A stretch of DNA of 64,000 nucleotides from Ruminococcus sp. AF41-9 (lineage in GTDB: Bacteria; Bacillota; Clostridia; Lachnospirales; Lachnospiraceae), in NCBI RefSeq assembly GCF_003477525.1, contig NZ_QUDO01000011.1, positions 1 through 64,000 of the forward strand, given 5' to 3'. Position 1 is the stretch's first letter, and each line of letters begins with the position of its first letter. The position numbers and the translations under genes were made by a program. Of this stretch, positions 1-8,416 are shown piece by piece. The notes beneath the pieces are model-generated. The model was not told the origin of the DNA, ran no database searches, and was given only the letters and a program-made list of their open reading frames with translations.

Positions 1-145
1 GTTACTGTTCACTGGTAATATCCCGCGAGGTGTTTTTTGTGAGCGAAGGTCACAGAAAACCCGAGACATATGGCGCGAATTTATGCGATTAGCATAAATT
101 CTGTGCATCGCGAAGCGTGTTACTGAGAACGGAGTGAACAGTAAC
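1..145. repeat. Structured palindromic repeat, family A, long copy 1
   Basis: The element is bounded by a perfect 12-bp inverted repeat (GTTACTGTTCAC at 1-12, its complement at 134-145). Inside are two further hairpins: a variable one around 32-60 (GTTTTTTGTGA paired with TCACAGAAAAC) and a perfect 10-bp stem around 77-101 (GAATTTATGC paired with GCATAAATTC). A near-identical element lies at 52411-52552 and shorter relatives at 58982-59041 and 62447-62505. No coding frame runs through it. It could be a structured RNA, a non-autonomous mobile element, or both. It may extend left of the window edge. Confidence 0.85.
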
Positions 146-185
146 AGTTTATAAGGATTTCATAAAAAATTAATGATTATATTAG

Positions 186-213
186 TTGTTATCCTGACAA
201 AGTATGTTAGAAT
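186..213 (+). promoter_or_regulatory. Candidate promoter of the DUF1700 gene
   Basis: TTGTTA at 186-191 is followed after 16 bp by TAGAAT at 208-213. A TG dinucleotide one base upstream makes an extended -10. It would start a transcript near 220 and so include the structured leader before the gene at 374. Confidence 0.5.
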
Positions 214-228
214 AGAAGCACTAAGATG

Positions 229-348
229 ACTGCTTCCGTAAGGCGGATAAATTTGTAACTTTTGCTGCTTACGAAGCTTCAGAAAACTTATCTGATTCAG
301 GTTTGGCTGATTTGCCTGAGACAATGGTAAATCAGTACATCAGATAAG
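229..348 (+). promoter_or_regulatory. Structured leader upstream of the DUF1700 gene
   Basis: Three nested or adjacent stems can be drawn. GCTTCCGTAAG near 231 pairs with CTTACGAAGC near 268. CTTATCTGAT at 287-296 pairs perfectly with ATCAGATAAG at 339-348. TCAGG at 297-301 pairs with CCTGA at 315-319 inside that stem. There is no poly-T run, so it is not a simple terminator. I do not recognise it as a known riboswitch. It may be a regulatory leader or another dispersed structured element. Confidence 0.4.
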
Positions 349-373
349 AATATTGTAAAATGGAGACTGCGTT

Positions 374-820
374 ATGAACAGAACAGAATTTTTGGATATT
401 CTCAGAAGTCAGCTTTCCGGTCAGATGCAGGAAGGGAAAGCTGCGGCACATATACGATATTATGAAGATTATATACAATCTCAGGTCCGGAGCGGACGCC
501 CGGAGAAGGAAGTTCTGGAACAGCTCGGAGATCCCAGGCTGATTGCCAAGACTCTGATCGATACGGATGGAGGAGATGTGGAGGAGGGATATGGTGAATA
601 TTCTTCCTATGGAAGCGGAATGGAACCACCGCCACAGCCGGAGAAGAGATGGAAGAAGTTTCTGGATCTTTCTACCTGGCAGGGAAAGGCAGTGGTGATC
701 GCAGGAGCAGCGGTCATTATCATTTTACTGATCCTGGTGATCGGAGCGGTACTTCCGTTTTTTATCATTCTTGCGATTATTCTCTCAGTTCTTTCCTGGC
801 TGAAGAAGAGATATAGTTAG
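374..820 (+). CDS. DUF1700 (HAAS-type) membrane protein
   Basis: A 148-residue protein. Residues 1-65 form the helical DUF1700/HAAS domain (begins MNRTEFLDILRSQL and continues with EQLGDPRLIAKTLI). A glycine- and proline-rich linker follows, then one or two hydrophobic segments at about 105-143 and a short basic tail (LKKRYS). Proteins of this kind often lie beside PadR-type regulators and are thought to sense or signal at the membrane; no PadR gene is next to this one. The start at 374 has GGAG at 362-365, nine bases upstream. A 150-nt structured leader precedes it. The family call is firm; the function is unknown. Confidence 0.8.
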   Translation: MNRTEFLDILRSQLSGQMQEGKAAAHIRYYEDYIQSQVRSGRPEKEVLEQLGDPRLIAKTLIDTDGGDVEEGYGEYSSYGSGMEPPPQPEKRWKKFLDLSTWQGKAVVIAGAAVIIILLILVIGAVLPFFIILAIILSVLSWLKKRYS

Positions 821-833
821 GAGATAACCGAAA

Positions 834-859
834 CGGGCAGGAATACAGATATTTGCCCG
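834..859 (+). terminator. Weak hairpin after the DUF1700 gene
   Basis: CGGGCA at 834-839 pairs with TGCCCG at 854-859, just downstream of the stop codon. No clear T-run follows, so termination is only suggested. Confidence 0.3.
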
Positions 860-1124
860 ATAAATTTACAGATTCCTGAGCTTTGCGCTGCAAACAGATA
901 AAAAAATTGCGGCGCAGAAGCTTTCTGATTTTTCTGATTCTGAGCATGAATTATTTTTTTTGACCATTCTTTTTATTATTTTTCAAATCATTTTTTTATC
1001 ACTTTTCAAATCGTTTTTTCTTATTATTTTTGTCTGCTTTTTTTTATATTTCTGATCACAATCTTATTTTTATATTCACGAATCCTGCCAGGTGCAGGCT
1101 AAATCCCACAATTTTTATATTTAT
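860..1124. other. T-rich non-coding stretch
   Basis: No supported gene. The plus strand is strongly T-rich between about 945 and 1075 and contains two copies of TTTTCAAATCRTTTTTT (near 979 and 1006). It separates the DUF1700 gene from the adhesin gene and probably carries the adhesin promoter, but no convincing -35/-10 pair was identified. Confidence 0.4.
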
Positions 1125-1223
1125 ATCTGCAAAAAGTGTTGTACTTTCCGGATGCTGTATATTGGCAATATCCCGCGAAGCGTATTGTTGTGTACAGAGC
1201 GAAGAATCATACTTTTTGCAGAT
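1125..1223. repeat. Family A-like short palindromic element with different arms
   Basis: A perfect 13-bp inverted repeat (ATCTGCAAAAAGT at 1125-1137, complement at 1211-1223) encloses a core that contains TCCCGCGAAGCGT and CAGAGCGAAG. The core resembles the conserved part of family A, but the arms are unrelated in sequence. It ends 21 bases before the adhesin start codon, so it lies in the 5' untranslated region. Confidence 0.6.
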
Positions 1224-1243
1224 CCAAATGGAAAGGAGAAAAC

Positions 1244-4200
1244 ATGAAAAAAAATCTGAAACTCAAAGAACGTCTCGGGGCTTTCTTTCTTGCATTGCTG
1301 TTTGTGCTGCAGGCGGTCCTGAGTCTTTTGCCGGTGGCTTCAGGCAGTGTGGTGCATGCGGCAGTGAATTCAATTGGAACCTGGAAAGATGAAGAGATGA
1401 TTGACTACGATTATCGTTTTAATATGAAGTATCAGCCGGGAGTTACCTCATATGAAACTTTTGGATGCGATAATAAGGACAGGGAAGCATTCTCGGATCA
1501 TGGAAGGAGCGACCGTGATGCGGAAACTGTCCGTGTATCGGAAAATTACAAACCGGGCAGTGCAGGAATCCGGTACAATAATATCGGCAGAGATGCGGCA
1601 GGAAATATCGTGGATGTCCGTCTGACTCTTATGGGAGTACAGAATGCGGAAGAACGTTATGACATCCGGACACCGATCAGTAAAACAGAAAATAATGGCG
1701 GAATGACATTTGCCTGGAAAAATAATGAATCTTATCCGGTAGTCGGATTTTCCAGAAACAGTATTGGTGTTTTTATTTATTCTGTAGGGTCTGCAAAGGT
1801 AAATTTCCAGTTTCTGAAACATGGAACAGAAGAAGTACTGCCTGTCAGCGGTCATGGAACGATTCGCGATATTGATGCTGCGCAGGGTGTGGAGATTCCG
1901 CCGGACAGTAATCTGCAGGATGTTTATATTCTTGAGGGTAATGACTTTCTGAAAGTAAACGGAACTTATGTAGGATCTCAGAATGAGGCCATTGATCCTG
2001 ATGATAAAAAAGGCTGGCTGAATATGATCTATGATACGGACAACTTTAACCTTGTTTTCTCTCATCAGGAGAAACTGGACATGTGGGATGAAAGCAGGGC
2101 AAACAGTATCAATAAAGCCGGGGCTTTGGAAAAATGGGTGCAGGGTGTAAAGAACAAATACGTGGATGAATCCGGACGTACTTACTGTGAGACTTTCCAG
2201 GGACAGAAATTCTGCAAAGGATATGCATATTTTGATTTCACTTCCTATGGTTTCGGCGGTGTTGAAATGAAGAAACAGCCGGAGAAAAGAGTCGGAGAAA
2301 CCGGATGTACCTGGGAAGAAGCTTCGACAGCAACCAAAGAGCAGCCTTTTGAAATGAAGGAATGTGATGAATTTCAGTATATGATCCAGACGGAAGTGAC
2401 ACCGAACAGACTGAAATCATTTGTTGTGGAAGATACTCTGGAAGACTGTCTTGTGATAGATGATGTTTCTAAGATTTCTGTGACCAATGATGTAGGGCAG
2501 AATGTTACAGAGCAGTTTCAGATATCAACGGAAGGCCAGCATATTGTCTGCAATGCCAGACAGGAATATCTTCAGGATGAAGCGTTCACAGATAACCAGA
2601 TTTATACGTTTACATTAAGAGTACACAGAAGACCAGAAACAGAGATTGATGCGTCCCGGTATCTGACGGAAGATGGGTATACAATTTTTGTACCAAACCA
2701 TGCGACAATGAGTTATGAGCGTGGAAATGGAACCGGCGGTACCATGGATACGGAAACTGTATGGGTAAAAGGAATCATTCCGCCGGAGCTGGAAGTTTCC
2801 AAGAATACTTCCAGATATGAATGGATGACAGGGGATATCGTAGATTACGAGGTAGTTGTAACACAGACAAAACCGTATGTACAGGCTCTGAATGTAGTTG
2901 TTACAGATGAGATTCCTGCATCTTTGCAGCTTCTGGAAGGACAGTATACGGCGCAGACCAGTGCAGGAGCAGCTCCGTGTACACTCACCAGACAGGGAGA
3001 GAATGGATGGCGCGTGGAGTGCCCGGTTCTGAAATATGGAGAAAGCATTCACGTACAGTTTAAATGTCAGGCTCTGGATGTCTCCAATGGTCAGGAATGG
3101 GAAAATATTGTATCTGCTACAGCACAAAACCTTCTTAATCCGAAAACCGGAGAACAGGAAACCCGCAAAGATATGGCAGAAGCGTGGATAAATACTCCGC
3201 AGATTGAAATTGACAAAACAGCAGACAGATATGAATGGCAGGCAGGGGAAGAGGTTGCTTACAGAATTGTAGTGAACAATGTGACTCCGGGTACGATTGC
3301 AAAGGATGTAAATATTACAGATATTGGTTTACCGGAAGGACTTGTCCTGTCAGGAGGAATGCAGGGAATAGAAGTGCTGGGAGTACAGCAGCAGATCAAC
3401 TATCCGGTACCGGACAAAAAGACAGGACAGGCATTTGAATTACGGCAGACAGAGTCTCATCTGGAAGCGGATGAAAACGGATTTTCTTTTTACTGTTCCT
3501 ATGTTCCATACAGTCTGCCGGTTACGATCATTTTCCACTGTACAGCACTGGAAAATGCAAACGGACATGAAAGCGTAAATGTGGCAAGTGTAACATCTTC
3601 CAATGCGCCGGAGAAATCAGATGATGCGGAAGTCTATGTAAATACCGGAGAATTCCGGATTGAAAAGACTGCGGATCATTATGAGTGGCAGGTTGGAGAA
3701 GAGGTAGAATATCAGGTAGTCGTAGAAAACACAAGAGAAGGAACCATTGCCAGAAATGTAACCATCTGGGATACTGAAATGCCGGCTGGCCTGGCACTGA
3801 CTTCTCCGGACAGTGTATCTGTGACCGGAATCCCACAGAGCATTACTCAGCCGGCAGCAGGAACGCCGGATATTCCAGGTCAGTTGAATCCGGAATTTTA
3901 TAATGAGACAGTAGAAAAACCGGTCAGCTATGAATTTGTTCCGGAAGGAGCCGGATGGAGACTGAATCTTTCAGATCTTCCATACGGGGTTCCGGTTACG
4001 ATCTCCTTCCTTTGTACAGTTACAGAAGCTGCAAATGGAATGGAAAGTATCAATGTGGCAAATGTACAGGCACAGAATGCTCCGGTGGCAGCAGATGACG
4101 CGGAAGTTTATGTAAATACAGCAGTCCTTTCTGTTGAAAAAGGATTCCGGAATCCATATCTGGCTGCTGAAGACGGCAGGGCAGAAAATGAATTCCGGGT

Positions 4201-6136
4201 TGGAGAGCAGATTTATTATCAGGTTACTGTAAATAATCTTCAGAAGGGTTCTATCGCCAGAAATCTGGTGATCAGTGATCTGTCCCTTCCGGAAGGTCTG
4301 AGGCTGGATGATGGAGAAGATGCGGTAACGATTGAGGGTGTTCCAGCGACGATTCAGAATCCGGTAGCGGGTACAGACGATGCAGGGAATGAACGGAATC
4401 CGGAGAATTACGGGGAAACAGTAGAAAAACCGGTAAACTGCCAGATCGTGAGACAGGGAACCGGATGGATCGCAAGTATTTCTGATCTTCCCTATCAGAC
4501 GCCGGTTACTGTAAACTTCCATTGCACAGTACAGGAAAACATGAATGGTCTGGAAGTTGTAAATACAGCACAGGCTTATGCGGACAATGCAGCACAGGTA
4601 AAAGCAGCTTCTAAGATCTGGGTGAACTCTCCGGTTCTGAATGTGGAGAAAACAGCTGATAAACCATCTTATAAATATGGAGACGTTATTACATATCGTA
4701 TTAGTGTTTCACAGGAACAGCCAGGATGTGTGGCGCGTGATGTGGTGATCAGTGATGTGATGGATACACCGGGAGTACGTCTGCTGAAAGATTCCATTGT
4801 CCTGATGGATGAAAAAGGAAATCTGGTGGATGCAGGAGTGGAAGCAAATGATGATAACACATTTGTGGTTTCAACAGGAAGAAATCTGATCAAAGATATC
4901 AGATACCAGATCTGTGATAATGAGAAAGGCGGTATGTTTGAACAGGTAATGTTTAATCCGCTGGATTGCAGGGAACAGAAAAATATGATCGTGGAATACC
5001 AGGCAGCAGTCGTAGATCCTTCTCTTGCAGGACAGAACGTGCATAATACAGCAGTGGTAAACAGCCGGGAAAATGTACCGGTATCTGCAGAAGAAGAGGT
5101 GGAGATCCACAGCCCTCTTCTGGAGCTCATCAAGGAATCTGACAAAAAAGAGTATGTTTCCGGAGAAACAGGATACTATAAACTGACTGTCAGACAGCTG
5201 CGGGAAGATGTGTCAGACAATAATATTGTGATAGAAGATGCTATCCAGACACCGGGCGCAGTGATAAAGAAAGACAGCATTCTGGTAAAGAAAAACGGTG
5301 TGGAATTAAGAGACATCAAAGCAGATGTGTCAGATACCGGATTTATGGTAAATACAGGAACCACTTTATCTGACATGGATAAGATCGAAGTATGTTATGA
5401 GGTTCTGTTTACTGTGGAAGGAACAGAAACGGAACGGATCGTTAATGTGGCAGGTGCCAGAGGAAAACTTTCCCCGGAAGTTACCACACAGCAGGAAGTA
5501 TCTGTAAAAGCGGCAGAGGAACCAGATCCGGAACCAACAGGAACTCCGACTCCGGAACCGACGGAAACACCAGAGCCAACAGAAACACCAGAGCCAACAG
5601 AAACACCAGGACCAACAGAAACCCCGGAACCGACAGAAACACCAAAGCCGACAGAAAACCCGGAGCCAATAAAGGAACCATCGGAGACCCCGGCACCGGA
5701 ACCGACGAAAGCACCGGATACAACGGAGACACCGAAAAATACCCCAGCCCCGACCCCGGCTCAACCAGGAACCTGTCCGAAAATGACGCAGGCTCCGACA
5801 AGAACTCCGGCACCGTCCTATAACAGTGGAAATAATAACGGAAACAACAGTGGAAGCGGCAGCGGTAATGGAACCGGAACAGGAAATAATGGAACCAGTG
5901 GCTATGGTAATACCGGTGGATATTCTTCCGGTTATGGAAGCTATCAGGGAGGTTCAGTTGCCGGAAGCTCCAAGACAGGAGACAGCAGACCATTCAGAGC
6001 CATGGCTGTAATGAGTGTACTGGGAATACTGTTGCTCACAGCAGGAACTGTTATTTACGGACGTGCAGGAAAAGGGAGAACAGCAGACGGGATGATGCAG
6101 AGCCGGAAAAATTCTGAAGGAGAATCCCGCAGATGA
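1244..6136 (+). CDS. Large cell-wall-anchored surface protein with DUF11-like repeats
   Basis: A 1630-residue secreted protein. It starts with a signal peptide (MKKNLKLKERLG, a hydrophobic stretch, cleavage near VVHA). A non-repetitive head of about 480 residues follows. Six DUF11-like domains begin near residues 513, 652, 801, 958, 1129 and 1290, each with a motif like KTADRYEWQAGEEVAYRIVV and TIARNVxIxD. Then come PEPTETP repeats (about 1428-1530) and a Gly/Asn/Ser-rich linker. The C-terminus has a KTGD sorting motif, a membrane segment and a basic tail. It is probably an adhesin or pilus-like stalk linked to peptidoglycan by a sortase; the broken sortase gene overlaps its stop by four bases. 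The 1244 start is chosen for GAAAGGAG at 1231-1238 and the signal peptide. Confidence 0.85.
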   Translation: MKKNLKLKERLGAFFLALLFVLQAVLSLLPVASGSVVHAAVNSIGTWKDEEMIDYDYRFNMKYQPGVTSYETFGCDNKDREAFSDHGRSDRDAETVRVSENYKPGSAGIRYNNIGRDAAGNIVDVRLTLMGVQNAEERYDIRTPISKTENNGGMTFAWKNNESYPVVGFSRNSIGVFIYSVGSAKVNFQFLKHGTEEVLPVSGHGTIRDIDAAQGVEIPPDSNLQDVYILEGNDFLKVNGTYVGSQNEAIDPDDKKGWLNMIYDTDNFNLVFSHQEKLDMWDESRANSINKAGALEKWVQGVKNKYVDESGRTYCETFQGQKFCKGYAYFDFTSYGFGGVEMKKQPEKRVGETGCTWEEASTATKEQPFEMKECDEFQYMIQTEVTPNRLKSFVVEDTLEDCLVIDDVSKISVTNDVGQNVTEQFQISTEGQHIVCNARQEYLQDEAFTDNQIYTFTLRVHRRPETEIDASRYLTEDGYTIFVPNHATMSYERGNGTGGTMDTETVWVKGIIPPELEVSKNTSRYEWMTGDIVDYEVVVTQTKPYVQALNVVVTDEIPASLQLLEGQYTAQTSAGAAPCTLTRQGENGWRVECPVLKYGESIHVQFKCQALDVSNGQEWENIVSATAQNLLNPKTGEQETRKDMAEAWINTPQIEIDKTADRYEWQAGEEVAYRIVVNNVTPGTIAKDVNITDIGLPEGLVLSGGMQGIEVLGVQQQINYPVPDKKTGQAFELRQTESHLEADENGFSFYCSYVPYSLPVTIIFHCTALENANGHESVNVASVTSSNAPEKSDDAEVYVNTGEFRIEKTADHYEWQVGEEVEYQVVVENTREGTIARNVTIWDTEMPAGLALTSPDSVSVTGIPQSITQPAAGTPDIPGQLNPEFYNETVEKPVSYEFVPEGAGWRLNLSDLPYGVPVTISFLCTVTEAANGMESINVANVQAQNAPVAADDAEVYVNTAVLSVEKGFRNPYLAAEDGRAENEFRVGEQIYYQVTVNNLQKGSIARNLVISDLSLPEGLRLDDGEDAVTIEGVPATIQNPVAGTDDAGNERNPENYGETVEKPVNCQIVRQGTGWIASISDLPYQTPVTVNFHCTVQENMNGLEVVNTAQAYADNAAQVKAASKIWVNSPVLNVEKTADKPSYKYGDVITYRISVSQEQPGCVARDVVISDVMDTPGVRLLKDSIVLMDEKGNLVDAGVEANDDNTFVVSTGRNLIKDIRYQICDNEKGGMFEQVMFNPLDCREQKNMIVEYQAAVVDPSLAGQNVHNTAVVNSRENVPVSAEEEVEIHSPLLELIKESDKKEYVSGETGYYKLTVRQLREDVSDNNIVIEDAIQTPGAVIKKDSILVKKNGVELRDIKADVSDTGFMVNTGTTLSDMDKIEVCYEVLFTVEGTETERIVNVAGARGKLSPEVTTQQEVSVKAAEEPDPEPTGTPTPEPTETPEPTETPEPTETPGPTETPEPTETPKPTENPEPIKEPSETPAPEPTKAPDTTETPKNTPAPTPAQPGTCPKMTQAPTRTPAPSYNSGNNNGNNSGSGSGNGTGTGNNGTSGYGNTGGYSSGYGSYQGGSVAGSSKTGDSRPFRAMAVMSVLGILLLTAGTVIYGRAGKGRTADGMMQSRKNSEGESRR

Positions 6137-7088
6137 AAAAACGAAAGTTTCTGGCTCTGAATATGATTCTGGCAGCATTGGGGCTTCTGATCTATTGTGG
6201 AAGTTTCTATGTGAAAAGCTATGAACAGAACCGGGTGGCAAAGGAAGGGTATGAAGCCATTTCCCTTCTTGCCCTGGGTGCAGAAACGGACAAAGGTCTG
6301 GAGGATTCGCAAGGAAGCAATGGAAAGTTTTCTCCAAAAGAGGCCGGAGAGGACAGTAAAACAGACGCGGATGATGAAGAAGCTGACAGAAAAGATAAAA
6401 AGAAAGAGAAAAAGAAGAAAGAAAACACAGACAGTACGACTGGCACAGAGAAAAAGAAAGCTGAAAAGAGCAAAAAGAAACAGGAAAGCAAGGCAGATAA
6501 GATCAGGGAATCCTTCGGGATTTCCTGGGAAATTTAAGAAAGATCAACCCGGAGGTGGCTGCCTGGATTACCATTCCGGGTGCTGATATTTCTTATCCTG
6601 TTGTACAGGGAATCGATGATGAATATTATCTGAAGCATAATTTTCAGGGAAAAGAGGATCTGTTTGGATGTGTTTTTTTGGGACATGACAATAAAAAAAA
6701 TCTGACGGACTCGCACAGCTTTCTCTATGGACACAACATGGAAGGAAACATGATGTTTGCGAATCTGAACCGTTATGAACGTCCGGAGTTTCTTCAGAGC
6801 TGTCCAACGTTTGAGATTACAACTCCCGAGAGGAAATATTTTTACCGGATTTTTTCTGTGGAGCAGGCGGCGCCGCGGAGTGCAGCCTTTGAGTATGGGT
6901 ACCAGTTGAAAAGTCGTGCATACAAGTTGCAACTGTCAATTTTAAAGGAAAACTCCATGTATGATACCGGAGTGATGCCGCAGGAAACGCAGAGAATGGT
7001 GACGCTGATTACCTGTAATTCCAGACTGGACAAGGAAATCCGCATGGCAGTACACGGAATTTGTTATGAAATTGTAAAGGCAGAATAG
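6133..7088 (+). pseudogene. Class B sortase, interrupted by a frameshift
   Basis: The gene overlaps the adhesin stop by ATGA and should anchor that protein. Frame one (6133-6537, 134 residues) has the N-terminal membrane anchor and a Lys/Glu-rich linker, and stops at TAA 6535. The catalytic domain is in the -1 frame, readable from 6501 to 7088. It holds INPEVAAWITIPGADISYP, the catalytic His (LYGHNMEGN), Cys (TLITCNSR) and a downstream Arg. The two frames overlap only at 6501-6537. One extra G in the GGG run at 6517-6519 would give a continuous protein (SFGDFLGNLRKINPE) of normal sortase B layout. The downstream piece has no good ribosome-binding site or ATG. It is a real pseudogene or a one-base sequence error. 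Confidence 0.8.
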
Positions 7089-7106
7089 AGTAATTTGAAA
7101 AAAGTA

Positions 7107-7135
7107 ATGAAAAACCTCCTGATATTTTGTATAAT
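7107..7135 (+). promoter_or_regulatory. Candidate araR promoter
   Basis: ATGAAA at 7107-7112, a 17-bp spacer and a perfect TATAAT at 7130-7135. The predicted start lies next to the palindromic operator at 7149-7178. Confidence 0.55.
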
Positions 7136-7148
7136 TTGTGCATAAAAA

Positions 7149-7178
7149 ACAACTTGTTCGTATGTGCGTACAAGTTGT
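7149..7178. promoter_or_regulatory. Candidate AraR operator
   Basis: ACAACTTGT at 7149-7157 and ACAAGTTGT at 7170-7178 form a perfect 9-bp inverted repeat around a 12-bp centre. The centre contains TTCGTA and TGCGTA, reminiscent of known AraR sites (ATTTGTACGTACAAAT). The position just downstream of the -10 fits autorepression. No similar site was found directly before araA or the kinase gene. Confidence 0.6.
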
Positions 7179-7204
7179 ATCCTAAATACAGGAGGGAAGA
7201 AGAC

Positions 7205-8299
7205 ATGACAGATAATGGAAAGCCTAAATATTTCTCGCTGATGGAACAGCTCAAGAATGACATTGTTTCAGGAGCTATCCGGCCGGGAGAAAAGCTCCCT
7301 TCAGAAAACGAACTCTCACAGAAGTATTTCCTGAGCAGACATACAGTACGAAAAGCACTGGGGATTCTGGAGCAGGACGGATATGTGGAAGCGTTTCACG
7401 GAAAAGGGACTTACTGTTCTGAGAATATGCGCCACATTAAGAAATCAAAAAATATAGCGGTAGTCACAACTTATATTTCCGATTATATTTTCCCGAGACT
7501 GATACAGGGAATGGACAATGTCCTTTCTGAAAGCGGATACAGCATTATTCTGAAGAATACAGGAAACAGCAGACAGAAAGAGGCAAGATGTCTGGAAGAA
7601 CTGCTGAAAAAAGATATCGACGGGCTGATCATTGAACCGAGCAAAAGTGAGATGGTCTGCAAACACCGCAATCTTTATCAGAATCTGGATAAGTTTGAAA
7701 TCCCGTATGTGTTTATTCAGGGGATTTACTCGGAAATGCGCGATAAACCACACATTCTTATGGATGATACAAAAGGCGGTTATCTGGTGACCAGATATCT
7801 GCTGGAACTGGGACATAGGAAGATCAAGGGATTTTTCAAGGCAGACGATATGCAGGGAATGAAACGTCATAAAGGTTACGTTCAGGCATTGCAGGAAGCA
7901 GGAATTCCCTACGATCCGGATGATGTGGTATGGTTTCACACTGAGGACAGGAAAGTAAAACCGGCTCTGATGGCCAAAGAGATGGTGCTGAGTGGACAGC
8001 TTCCGGATGGAATTGTCTGCTATAATGACCAGATCGCAGTTCAGGTTATGGAAGAACTGGAAAAGCTGGGCATCAGGATTCCGGAAGATATTTCCATCAC
8101 CGGTTATGACAATTCTCTGTATGCGCAGAGAGGAAACGGGATTACAACCATCGCACATCCTCAGGAAAAACTGGGAGAAATGGCAGCAGAACTGATTCTG
8201 GAGAAGATCAACGGAGTTCCTGAAGAAGAGAGCAAAGTTGAAAGACTGATCCAGCCGGAACTGATCGTCAGAGGATCCTGCAGAAAACACACAATGTAA
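7205..8299 (+). CDS. araR: AraR-type repressor (GntR HTH with LacI-like sensor)
   Basis: A 364-residue regulator. Residues 8-75 form a GntR winged helix (KNDIVSGAIRPGEKLPSENE, then SRHTVRKALGILEQDGYVE). The rest is a LacI/GalR-type periplasmic-binding-like sensor (about 85-360; GHRKIKGF, GIVCYNDQIAVQVM, ISITGYDNS). This arrangement is typical of AraR, which represses arabinose genes and is released by L-arabinose. The gene lies directly before araA in the same direction, and a palindromic operator sits in its own promoter region. The start at 7205 follows GGAGGGAAG. The substrate call rests on the neighbours. Confidence 0.85.
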   Translation: MTDNGKPKYFSLMEQLKNDIVSGAIRPGEKLPSENELSQKYFLSRHTVRKALGILEQDGYVEAFHGKGTYCSENMRHIKKSKNIAVVTTYISDYIFPRLIQGMDNVLSESGYSIILKNTGNSRQKEARCLEELLKKDIDGLIIEPSKSEMVCKHRNLYQNLDKFEIPYVFIQGIYSEMRDKPHILMDDTKGGYLVTRYLLELGHRKIKGFFKADDMQGMKRHKGYVQALQEAGIPYDPDDVVWFHTEDRKVKPALMAKEMVLSGQLPDGIVCYNDQIAVQVMEELEKLGIRIPEDISITGYDNSLYAQRGNGITTIAHPQEKLGEMAAELILEKINGVPEEESKVERLIQPELIVRGSCRKHTM

Positions 8300-8416
8300 T
8301 GATGCAAGGAATGCGTATGGCAGGAAATGCACAGTACAGGAAACAGATAATACAGTAAATACACAGATCGCAGAGATCTGAAAAAATAATAAAAAAATCC
8401 AGGGAGGAATTTTATC

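Noticed and set aside
1..145. Simple rho-independent terminator
   Set aside because: Multiple conserved stems, a near-identical distant copy and no T-run exceed what a terminator explains.
5520..5760. CRISPR array or tandem DNA repeat
   Set aside because: The short repeats encode the PEPTETP protein stalk in frame; there are no spacers and no cas genes.
5366..5993. Long minus-strand frames opposite the adhesin tail
   Set aside because: They mirror the Pro/Thr/Glu repeats and have no start signals; antisense shadows.
6501..6540. Programmed -1 frameshift in the sortase gene
   Set aside because: No slippery heptamer in the correct phase (the zero-frame codons are GAA ATT TAA) and no downstream stem was seen; a one-base deletion at GGG is simpler.
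7445..8332. 295-residue minus-strand frame opposite araR
   Set aside because: The plus strand encodes a clear AraR; no promoter or ribosome-binding site supports the opposite frame.
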